From an uncultured Collinsella sp. (GTDB lineage Bacteria; Actinomycetota; Coriobacteriia; Coriobacteriales; Coriobacteriaceae), in NCBI GenBank assembly GCA_937997605.1, contig CALLFD010000195.1:1-38861 (forward strand): DNA of 38,861 nt, written 5' to 3'. The position numbers were made by a program, and so were the translations under genes. Below are positions 14,661-21,650 of the stretch, piece by piece. A model generated the notes under the pieces. It was not told the origin of the DNA. It ran no database searches and worked only from the letters and a program-made list of their open reading frames with translations. How positions within the stretch are numbered: position 1 is the stretch's first letter; every line of letters begins with the position of its first letter.

Positions 14661-15630
14661 GAGCCTCCCCTCCCTTGCAGAAAAACGGAATGATCAAATC
14701 GTCAAAATCCTGAATCTCCTCGTGGCCAAAGCCTTCAAAAAACTCATGACGCTTTTCGCAGGTCAGGTTGTTATAGACCGCAAACTGCGTCGCTGGCGGA
14801 CAGACGATATCGGCTGTGCCGGTGCCAAACAGCACGGGGCATTTGACCATAGGGGCAAAGTTCTTGGAATCGAAGTACGCCAGCTTGGCATAGGCTTCGT
14901 CAATACGAGTCGAGTCCTCGTCAAACCAGCGAGACCAATAGCGCAGGCCCTCGTAGGCAATGTCGTCGGCATCCAAATCCCAGACCAGGCGGAAATCTGA
15001 CAGGAAGGGATAGAGGATGGCGGCGCGATTGATAAGCTCGCTGTTAAGCGCACAGGTCGCAATGCCCAAACCGCCGCCCTGCGACGCGCCGTTCACAAAC
15101 ACACGCGCAAGATCGATGCCCTCGAGCTCGCGAACGATGCGGCACAGGATTCGAATATCTTGGTGTAAGCGGACATAGTAGAGGTTGGCAGGGTCGCCGT
15201 CGATACCGGCGACGATATGCCCGGCAACCGTTGTGCCCTCAAATCCACCAATGTCCTCGGAGGGACCTCCTTGGCCGGGGCAATCGAGGGCGATGAGTGC
15301 CATGCCCATGCCCGCAAACGACGCCTGCTCAAACCAGCTGCGGCTTGCACCCGGATACCCATGGAACTGAAGTACCAATGGCACGGGCTCGTCCGAGACG
15401 GGTTTAAGGTACTTGGCATGCAGGCGCGCGCCACACATGCCGGTATACCAGAGGTCGAAAAGCTGGCAGGTCGCGGCATCGGCGACCGATGCCGTCTCGA
15501 TCGCATAGTCAAGCCCGACGGCGTCGGCCTCGGCCATGCGATCCTTCCAAAAGAGATCGAAATCTGATGGACGGGGCATGGCGCCTCGGTATTCACCAAA
15601 TTGATGTTGTAGCTCCTGAGCACTTGGCAT
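14653..15630 (-). CDS. CE7 (AXE1) family carbohydrate esterase, possible sialate O-acetylesterase
   Basis: Alpha/beta-hydrolase of the acetyl xylan esterase/cephalosporin-C deacetylase family, 325 residues. It has the oxyanion Tyr92 in FHGYPG, the family DCPGQGGPS segment, the nucleophile Ser183 in NGASQGGG, Asp274 in TADIVCPP and His303 in FGHEE, so the triad is complete. No signal peptide, hence cytoplasmic. CE7 enzymes remove acetyl groups from small sugars; within this operon the natural substrate would be O-acetylated sialic acid taken up by the transporter, which is inference. The start is uncertain: ATG 15630 has no well-spaced ribosome binding site, and a TTG at 15645 is also in frame. 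Confidence 0.87.
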   Translation of the reverse strand: MPSAQELQHQFGEYRGAMPRPSDFDLFWKDRMAEADAVGLDYAIETASVADAATCQLFDLWYTGMCGARLHAKYLKPVSDEPVPLVLQFHGYPGASRSWFEQASFAGMGMALIALDCPGQGGPSEDIGGFEGTTVAGHIVAGIDGDPANLYYVRLHQDIRILCRIVRELEGIDLARVFVNGASQGGGLGIATCALNSELINRAAILYPFLSDFRLVWDLDADDIAYEGLRYWSRWFDEDSTRIDEAYAKLAYFDSKNFAPMVKCPVLFGTGTADIVCPPATQFAVYNNLTCEKRHEFFEGFGHEEIQDFDDLIIPFFCKGGEAHV

Positions 15631-15666
15631 GGCTCGTGAACCCAACCTTTCGAAATCGCAACGGAG

Positions 15667-15694
15667 GTGCGCCCGGCAAGGGAACCGGGCGCAC
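15667..15694 (-). other. Intercistronic hairpin between the ATPase gene siaI and the esterase genes
   Basis: GTGCGCCCGG (15667-15676) and CCGGGCGCAC (15685-15694) form a perfect 10-bp stem with an 8-base loop. It lies 16 bases past the ATPase stop. CTCCGTTG follows on the minus strand, so there is no U tract. Confidence 0.6.
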
Positions 15695-15710
15695 GGGAGG
15701 GAAAGCGAGG

Positions 15711-16538
15711 CTACTCGCCGAGCTTGGGGTGCAGCAGCGACGGCGCAGCGCCGAGCAGCATCTTGGTGTAGGGGTCCTGGGGGTGCTGGAAGACCTGCTT
15801 GGCCTCGCCCTGCTCGACGATCCTGCCGCCATTCATAACGATGATGTCGTCAGAGATATAGCGGACCGTCTGGATGTCATGGCTGATGAACACCATGGCC
15901 AGGCCGAGCTCCTTCTTAAGGTCGGTCAACAGGTTCAGAATCTGTGCGCGGACCGAAACGTCCAGAGCCGAGGTGGGCTCGTCGGCGATGATGGCATCGG
16001 GGTTCAGCGACAGGGCACGGGCAATTGCGACGCGCTGACGCTGGCCGCCCGAAAGCTGACCGGGAAGAACCTCGGCGGCGGAGCTGGGCAGACCGGTGAG
16101 CTCCAGGAGCTCCTTGACGCGCTTCTCCTGCTCGGCCTCGGTACCCAGGTTGTGGACGCGCATGGGGTCGAGCAGCTGCTCGCGAACGACCATGCGGGGA
16201 TTGAGCGCCGTGGCCGGGTTCTGGAACACGACCGAGATGACGCGACCCATGTGGCGACGGTCCTCGGCGGTACGTTTGGTAACGTCCTTGCCCTTAAAGT
16301 AGACCTTGCCGCTCGTGGGGGCCTGCAGGCCGCACATGACGTTGGCGGTGGTGGACTTACCGCAACCGGACTCGCCGACGATGCCGATCGTCTGACCGGG
16401 CATGAGCTTAATCGTTACACCCTGGACGGCGTGAACCAGGTTGGGGTGCAGAATCGAGCCGGTACGGGTCCTAAAGGTGACGTGGACGTCATCAAGGAAG
16501 ATGATCGGCTCGACGCCGTTGACTGCGGTCTCGCTCAT
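15711..16538 (-). CDS. siaI: ABC transporter ATP-binding protein, OppF type (sialic-acid importer)
   Basis: Second ATPase of the importer, 275 residues, cytoplasmic and membrane-associated. Walker A GESGCGKST lies near residue 55, the Q-loop is VVFQNPATALNPR, the signature is LSGGQRQRVAIARAL, Walker B is AIIADEPTSALD and the H-loop is FISHD. The C-terminal DPYTKMLLGAAP segment is typical of Opp/Dpp ATPases. It starts at 16538 directly after the stop codon of the fusion gene, with GGAGGTGAT upstream. The gene order (binding protein, permease, permease-ATPase fusion, ATPase) resembles SatABCD of Haemophilus ducreyi and SiaEFGI of Corynebacterium glutamicum as I recall them; the symbol is assigned on that basis. 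Confidence 0.85.
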   Translation of the reverse strand: MSETAVNGVEPIIFLDDVHVTFRTRTGSILHPNLVHAVQGVTIKLMPGQTIGIVGESGCGKSTTANVMCGLQAPTSGKVYFKGKDVTKRTAEDRRHMGRVISVVFQNPATALNPRMVVREQLLDPMRVHNLGTEAEQEKRVKELLELTGLPSSAAEVLPGQLSGGQRQRVAIARALSLNPDAIIADEPTSALDVSVRAQILNLLTDLKKELGLAMVFISHDIQTVRYISDDIIVMNGGRIVEQGEAKQVFQHPQDPYTKMLLGAAPSLLHPKLGE

Positions 16539-18554
16539 CTACATCACCTCCGCGTGAGGGGTCAAACCATTTGCCTTGAGCACCTCGTCGGGGAGCTCGG
16601 AATAGAAGTGCTCGGTGCCGGGCACGCGCTTGAAGACCGGACGGGTGTCCAGGCCAATACGCGGGTGGCTCGAGCGGGGCGCGAAGCGATCGCCCTTGGG
16701 GAAATCGCGCGGGCTCGGAACGGCGCCGGGCACCTGGTGCAGGCGGCCCGAACCGCTCTCGATAGACAGAACGGAACCCAGAAGACCGCGGGTGTACTCG
16801 TGAATCGGGTTAGTGAGCAGCTCCTTGGTGGGCGCCTGCTCGATAACCTGACCGGCGTACATAACCGTGATGTTATGGGCAACCTCGGCGACCAGAGCCA
16901 GGTCATGCGAAACGAAGATCATGGCAAAGCCGAGTTTGGCCTGAAGATCGTTGAGCAGCTTGATGACCTGCTTCTGGACGGTAACGTCCAGAGCGGTCGT
17001 GGGCTCGTCGCAGATGACCAGCTTGGGGTCGCGGGTAAGGGCCATAGCGATCAGAACACGCTGACGCTGGCCGCCGGAAAGCTCGTGCGGATAGCTCTCG
17101 AGCGTGCGCTTGGGATCGAGGCCGACGAGCTCCAGGAGCTCCTCGGCGCTGCGGGTTCCGCCGCGCTTGGTGAGCTGCTTCATCTGGGCAGAGATGAGCA
17201 TGGAAGGGTTGAGCGAGGACAGGGCGTCCTGATAGACCATAGCGATATCGGTACCGCGCAGGCCGAACCACTCCTTCTTGCTCATCTTGAGCAGGTCACG
17301 GCCCTCCCAGAGGACCTCGCCGGAAAGGTGCTCGTCCTCATCGGTCAGGCCCATGATGGCCAGCGTGGTGATGGACTTACCGCAACCGGACTCGCCCACC
17401 AGGCCCATGGTCTGACCAGGACGGACGTCAAAGTTGACATGGTCGACGACGTTGATATCACCGTGATGCTCAAACTGGATGCAGAAGTCACGGACCGAGA
17501 GAATCGGTTCGACAGACTCGTCGGGCACATGGCGATCGTCACGCTTGAGCTCGACATCGCGCAGGGCGCCAAGGCGAGCGGAGAGGGACTGGGCCTGCTC
17601 CTTGTAGGCGCGAACGGGGTCGGAGACCAGCAGGTCGGCCTCGCGACGCTTGGAGGAATCGGTCGGATCCAGGGCGGCGGAGGGAGCAGCGGCCATGGCG
17701 TCGGTAATGCCCTCGGAGAGGATGTTGAGCGCCAGGCAGGTGATCATGATGGCCAGGCCCGGGAACAGCGCCTGCCACCAACGGCCAGCGAGCACGCCGC
17801 CGCGGGCGTCGGCGAGGATGTTGCCCCAGGTAGCGGTGGGCTCCTGGATACCAGCGCCGATGAAGGTCAGCGAGGCCTCGAAGATGATGGCGTCGGCGAC
17901 CAGGGTAACGGTAAAGACCATGATCGGGGCGATGCAGTTACGCAGAACATGCTTGATCAAAATCCACGGAGCCTTGGCGCCGGAAACGATGACCGCGCGG
18001 ACATAGTCCTCGCCGTACTCGGACACGATGTTGGCGCGTACGATACGGGCAATCTGCGGAGTGTACATAAAGCCGATGGCGAAGATGATCGACGGCACGG
18101 AGTTGCCCAGGATGGAGACGAAGACGGCCGCGAGGGCGATGCCCGGGATGGACATGATGATGTCCAAGATACGCATGATCGTCTCGGAGACGGCCTTGCG
18201 CGAAACCGCTGCAAGGGCGCCCACGACCGAGCCGCAGACCAGAGCCATGGCGGTGGCGCCAAAGCCGATAATCAGCGAGTAACGACCACCGTAGAGCATA
18301 CGCGACAGAATGTCGCGACCCTTATCGTCGGTACCGAAGATAAATCCGTTGCCGGGAGCCTGGCGAGCCGTAAAGATCTCGACCGGGCTATAGGGGGCAA
18401 GAAGGGGCGCCAGAATCGCAGTCAGGGCGACCAGCACCAGCACGACGGCGGCAATCTTAGAAGACAACGTCATCTTCTTCCAGCCACCGAGCTTGAGCCC
18501 CTTGGAGGCAGCCTTCTCGAGCTGCTCGGTTTGCTTCTCTCGAATCTTTACCAT
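16539..18554 (-). CDS. siaG: Fused ABC permease-ATPase (OppC-OppD fusion), probable sialic-acid importer subunit
   Basis: 671 residues. Residues 1-290 are a DppC-type permease: first helix about 33-53, FGTDDKGRDILSRMLYGGR at 73-91, EAA loop around 187-210, and further helices up to about 280. A charged linker follows at 291-345. Residues 350-600 are a complete ATPase: Walker A GESGCGKS 387-394, signature LSGGQ 492-496, Walker B LVICDEP 512-518, H-loop His550. The last 70 residues resemble the OppD C-terminal extension. No frameshift or internal stop separates the halves, so the fusion is real. Permease-ATPase fusions of this type are known in Opp-like sialic-acid importers. It starts 3 bases after the siaF stop. 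Confidence 0.88.
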   Translation of the reverse strand: MVKIREKQTEQLEKAASKGLKLGGWKKMTLSSKIAAVVLVLVALTAILAPLLAPYSPVEIFTARQAPGNGFIFGTDDKGRDILSRMLYGGRYSLIIGFGATAMALVCGSVVGALAAVSRKAVSETIMRILDIIMSIPGIALAAVFVSILGNSVPSIIFAIGFMYTPQIARIVRANIVSEYGEDYVRAVIVSGAKAPWILIKHVLRNCIAPIMVFTVTLVADAIIFEASLTFIGAGIQEPTATWGNILADARGGVLAGRWWQALFPGLAIMITCLALNILSEGITDAMAAAPSAALDPTDSSKRREADLLVSDPVRAYKEQAQSLSARLGALRDVELKRDDRHVPDESVEPILSVRDFCIQFEHHGDINVVDHVNFDVRPGQTMGLVGESGCGKSITTLAIMGLTDEDEHLSGEVLWEGRDLLKMSKKEWFGLRGTDIAMVYQDALSSLNPSMLISAQMKQLTKRGGTRSAEELLELVGLDPKRTLESYPHELSGGQRQRVLIAMALTRDPKLVICDEPTTALDVTVQKQVIKLLNDLQAKLGFAMIFVSHDLALVAEVAHNITVMYAGQVIEQAPTKELLTNPIHEYTRGLLGSVLSIESGSGRLHQVPGAVPSPRDFPKGDRFAPRSSHPRIGLDTRPVFKRVPGTEHFYSELPDEVLKANGLTPHAEVM

Positions 18555-18557
18555 AAT

Positions 18558-19514
18558 CTACACCGTCCTGATGCGCGGGTTGATGAGCAGGTAGAGCATG
18601 TCAACCACGATGTTGATGATGATGAAGGCAAGAGCAACGACGATAACGACGCCCTGAACCAGGTTCGCCTCGTTGCCCTGAACGCCCTGCAGAATCGCGG
18701 TGCCCATGCCGGGGAGGTTGAAGATAACCTCGATGACGACGGCGCCGCCCATGAGGTAACCGATCTTAAGACCGAGGGTGGTGACCGGGGTGATCAGCGC
18801 ATTGCGAAGAACGTTGATGCCGACGACGACCTTCTCGGGAACGCCGGCGCCGCGAGCCATACGGACATAATCCTTGTCGAGCTCCTCGACCATGGCGGTA
18901 CGCACGATACGAGTCATCTGGCCTGTCAGCGGAAATGCCAAGGCGATAGCGGGCATGATCATACGTCCCAGATAGCCAACCGGATTCGTGGTGAAGTGAG
19001 GCAGAGCACCCGATGCCGGGAGCACCTTAAGGTAGGAAGAGAACAGCAGGATCAACAGAACGGCAAGCCAGAACGACGGGGTTGCCAAGCCGGCGATGGA
19101 AAAGACGCGGATCACTTGGTCCGGCCATTTGTCGCGATATAGTGCCGCAATGACGCCGAGCAAAAACGAAACGACCGCACCGATGGCAAGACCGATAAAG
19201 GTCAGCTGCATCGTGACGGGCAGGGCCGTGGAGATGCGCTTGGCAACGGAGTTGCGAGCAGCACCATAGGTGCCCATGTCGCCATGGATCAAATCGCCCA
19301 TATAGCGCACGTAGCGCACGGGCCAGGGGTCGTCCAGACCATACTTCTCATGGTACTCGGCAACCGCCTCGGGCGAGGCACCGTCACCCAACGCCGTGTA
19401 GGCGGGGTCGGTCTTGGAGAACGACATAAGGAAGAACACCAGGACGGTGACGCCCAATGCCATGATCGGCAGCGCCACAAGACGCCTTCCAATCAAACGT
19501 AGCAAGTTGTTCAC
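18558..19514 (-). CDS. siaF: ABC transporter permease, OppB/DppB type (sialic-acid importer)
   Basis: Inner-membrane permease, 318 residues. The first helix (ALPIMALGVTVLVFFLMSF) is followed by the periplasmic domain with HGDMGTYGAARNSVAKRI. Then come five core helices, the EAA loop DYVRMARGAGVPEKVVVGINVLR and FNLPGMG. The start is GTG 19514, chosen over an upstream ATG because GGGGAG lies 5 bases before it and the protein then begins with the typical NNLLRLIGRRL. Two hairpins separate it from the binding-protein gene, and the fusion gene follows after 3 bases. Confidence 0.88.
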   Translation of the reverse strand: MNNLLRLIGRRLVALPIMALGVTVLVFFLMSFSKTDPAYTALGDGASPEAVAEYHEKYGLDDPWPVRYVRYMGDLIHGDMGTYGAARNSVAKRISTALPVTMQLTFIGLAIGAVVSFLLGVIAALYRDKWPDQVIRVFSIAGLATPSFWLAVLLILLFSSYLKVLPASGALPHFTTNPVGYLGRMIMPAIALAFPLTGQMTRIVRTAMVEELDKDYVRMARGAGVPEKVVVGINVLRNALITPVTTLGLKIGYLMGGAVVIEVIFNLPGMGTAILQGVQGNEANLVQGVVIVVALAFIIINIVVDMLYLLINPRIRTV

Positions 19515-19554
19515 GTTCTCTCCCCTTTCTTTTGTCGGTAGGACCAACTGGTAT

Positions 19555-19609
19555 ATGAGTACGGATACTCATTACAAGACCCGAGCGACATCATTGCCGC
19601 CCGGGTCTT
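19555..19609 (-). other. Two adjacent hairpins between the binding-protein and permease genes
   Basis: The first met by RNA polymerase is AAGACCCG (19576-19583) with CGGGTCTT (19602-19609), extended by inner pairs. The second is ATGAGTA (19555-19561) with TACTCAT (19566-19572) around a CGGA loop. Neither has a U tract on the minus strand. Placement after a binding-protein gene suggests 3'-end protection or partial attenuation, giving more binding protein than permease. Confidence 0.6.
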
Positions 19610-19671
19610 TGTTTCAACTATGAGGATACGGTCCCAACGACCGACATCCTGCATACAGACTCAAGCGAGTC

Positions 19672-21285
19672 TTACGCCTTGACGGTCGCAACGCCCCTGA
19701 AGGACATGCTCGTCGTGCCGATGCCCTTGAAGCCATCGAGGGCCTCGCCGTTGGGCGCGGTGGACGGATCGTCCCAGGAAGCGGAGACGGTCTTGACGTG
19801 GACAACGGGGTACAGAACGGCGTTGTCAGCAATGATGTCGAAGCACTCGTTCCACTTCTTCTGCTGCTCGTCGCCCTCGGCGGCAAGAGCCTCGTCCATG
19901 AGACCGTGGAGCTTCTGCCACTCAGCGGACTCCTTCCACGGGCAACGGGTCTGCATCCAGACGTTGTCGCCGTACCACCAGTTGAGCAGCAGGTCGGGGT
20001 CGGCGCCGAAGCAGGAAGGATCGCCAGGGGCAAGGAGGATATCGTAGGCCTCGCCGCCGTCGATGGCAGCGTAGGTGGCCGGCGAGGTATCGGTCTGGAT
20101 GGTCACATCGAAGCCGAGAGCGTCGAGGTCGTTCTTGACCTGGGCGGCCATGCCCTTAATCTGCTCGTTGTCGGTGGTGCGCAGGGTGATGGCACCCGGG
20201 GTGATGCCAGACTCCTCAATGAGCTTCTTAGCCTTCTTGGCGTCGGTCTTGTACACCGTGGAAGCCTCATGATAGTTGGTGAAGCTCTTGGGCAGGTAAC
20301 AGCTGGCAGCGGTGGCAAGGCCGGCGAAGGTGTTGCTGACCATCTTCTCGGTGTCGAGCGCATACATGACAGCCTGACGGACCTTGACGTTGTTCCAAGG
20401 CTCCTTGGCGACGTTGAACATGATGAAGCGGGTGCCGAAACCCTGAACGTTATCGATCTTGCAGCCGGCGCTCTCGAGCTGGTCGACGGCGTCAGCGGTA
20501 ACGAGCTCCATAACGAGCGTGGAGCCCTCCTGCTGAGCGGTAACGCGAGCGGTGGGGTCGGTCAGGATGCTGTACTGGATCTTCTTATCCTCGGCAGCAT
20601 ACTCACCGTTGTACTCGGGGTTGGGAACCAGGGTAATCTCGGTATCGGAGATAGAGTCGTACATCCAGGGGCCGGAGCCGATCGGCTGCTTGGCGCGATC
20701 CTCCTCGGTCTGGGTGGCCGGGGTAACGCGGACGATGGCCAGACGATCCTTGAGCAGGGAGAAGTTGGGGACCTTGGTCTTGACCGTCACGGTGCTGGCG
20801 TCCTTGGCCTCGATGGACTCGAAGGGCTGGAAGAACGGAGCATAGGTAGCGGAAGCGGCGCAAGCGGTGTAGGAAGCAACGACATCGTCAGCGGTGACCT
20901 CGGTGCCATCGGAGAACTTGGCGCCCTTGCGGATGGTGACCTCGAAAGTGGTGTCGTCCACAGACTTGGGATCGTCGGTGGCGAGCTCGTTGAAGGTGCT
21001 GTAGTCGTGGTAATCGATGCCGTAGAGGCCCTCGACGACGTGCCAGTTAGCACCCAGGCCCACAGCGGAGCCGGTGCTGGCGGGATCGAAGCTAGACGGA
21101 GCGTAAGCGGAACCAGCGGTGATCACGCCGCCGCCACGGTTGGCGGAATCGGTGGAACCGGAAGCGGAACCCTCGTCGCTAGAGCTGCCACCGCAGCCGG
21201 TGAGACCAAGCCCTGCGACAGCAGCGACGCTGCCGGTGAGGCCGAGGAACGAACGCCTGGACATACCCTTGTTGATGATGGCCAT
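19672..21285 (-). CDS. siaE: SBP family 5 substrate-binding lipoprotein with Tat signal, probable sialic-acid-binding protein
   Basis: Extracytoplasmic binding protein of the importer, 537 residues. The signal has the twin-arginine motif SRRSFLGL (residues 9-16), a hydrophobic stretch and lipobox LTGC, followed by a long Gly/Ser/Asp linker. Family 5 motifs are present: TFEVTIRKGAKFSDGTEVTADDV, and NVKVRQAVMYALDTEKMVSN in the middle. ATG 21285 is preferred because AGGAGA lies 5 bases upstream; a frame extension of five residues lacks a site. First gene of the nan operon. Family 5 proteins usually bind peptides; sialic-acid binding is inferred from the operon and the SatA-like gene order. Confidence 0.83.
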   Translation of the reverse strand: MAIINKGMSRRSFLGLTGSVAAVAGLGLTGCGGSSSDEGSASGSTDSANRGGGVITAGSAYAPSSFDPASTGSAVGLGANWHVVEGLYGIDYHDYSTFNELATDDPKSVDDTTFEVTIRKGAKFSDGTEVTADDVVASYTACAASATYAPFFQPFESIEAKDASTVTVKTKVPNFSLLKDRLAIVRVTPATQTEEDRAKQPIGSGPWMYDSISDTEITLVPNPEYNGEYAAEDKKIQYSILTDPTARVTAQQEGSTLVMELVTADAVDQLESAGCKIDNVQGFGTRFIMFNVAKEPWNNVKVRQAVMYALDTEKMVSNTFAGLATAASCYLPKSFTNYHEASTVYKTDAKKAKKLIEESGITPGAITLRTTDNEQIKGMAAQVKNDLDALGFDVTIQTDTSPATYAAIDGGEAYDILLAPGDPSCFGADPDLLLNWWYGDNVWMQTRCPWKESAEWQKLHGLMDEALAAEGDEQQKKWNECFDIIADNAVLYPVVHVKTVSASWDDPSTAPNGEALDGFKGIGTTSMSFRGVATVKA

Positions 21286-21403
21286 GTCTTCTCCTATCAA
21301 TAGAGAATCTTACCCGGGAGCACCTAGACGTGCCCCCGCGCAACTTGCGGACGATATATACCTTACCTACCGACGAACCCAACTGAGGTGCCGCGCTCGG
21401 CGA

Positions 21404-21486
21404 CCGATACATACATACGCTTGAACGGTATTTACTACCGTTCACCGAATTCATTGACAAATGATTCGCCAGACAGTATGTATCGG
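21404..21486. repeat. 11-bp inverted repeat flanking the siaE promoter region
   Basis: CCGATACATAC (21404-21414) and GTATGTATCGG (21476-21486) are exact inverted copies, 61 bases apart. Together they enclose the palindrome at 21422-21444. They could be two distant operator half-sites or binding sites for a looping regulator. Confidence 0.5.
21422..21444. promoter_or_regulatory. 23-bp palindrome overlapping the candidate siaE -10 box, likely operator
   Basis: Arms TGAACGGTA (21422-21430) and TACCGTTCA (21436-21444) are perfect inverted copies around TTTAC. A promoter candidate on the minus strand, TTGTCA (21460-21455), 17 bases, TAGTAA (21437-21432), has its -10 inside the palindrome, the standard place for a repressor site. 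The regulator is not in the window. Confidence 0.5.
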
Positions 21487-21510
21487 CGAGGTGAGATATC
21501 AGTCTTCGTC

Positions 21511-21550
21511 AACCCGCAGGATAGCAGGGTTGTTCACCATGACTAGTCAA
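21511..21550 (-). promoter_or_regulatory. Second promoter-like region with AAACGTTT motif and small hairpin upstream of siaE
   Basis: Minus-strand TTGACT (21550-21545) is 18 bases from TGCTAT (21526-21521). The AAACGTTT core (21549-21556) abuts the -35. A weak AACCC/GGGTT hairpin (21511-21531) covers the -10. The gene-free stretch 21286-21650 holds this, the two repeats to its left, and no recognisable gene or known riboswitch. Confidence 0.3.
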
Positions 21551-21650
21551 ACGTTTTAGCGTTAATAAAACCCGAAACCAGCATGCAATCATGGCGAAAT
21601 AAATGGTTGAAAATCACGCAATCATGTATATCAGTAGTTTAGGCTCGTGT

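Noticed and set aside
16539..18554. Suspected frameshift joining two separate genes (oppC and oppD)
   Set aside because: The frame is continuous, the linker is normal and such permease-ATPase fusions are known in sialic-acid importers.
15489..19142. A 1,217-codon open frame on the plus strand opposite the importer genes
   Set aside because: It is antisense to three clear ABC-transporter genes, has low-complexity Asp/Gly/His/Leu-rich sequence and no family motif; long antisense frames arise from the GC-rich codon use here.
21454..21482. Plus-strand promoter look-alike TTGACA, 17 bases, TATGTA
   Set aside because: It points into the 3' end of uvrC with no plus-strand gene behind it. An antisense RNA is possible but nothing supports it.
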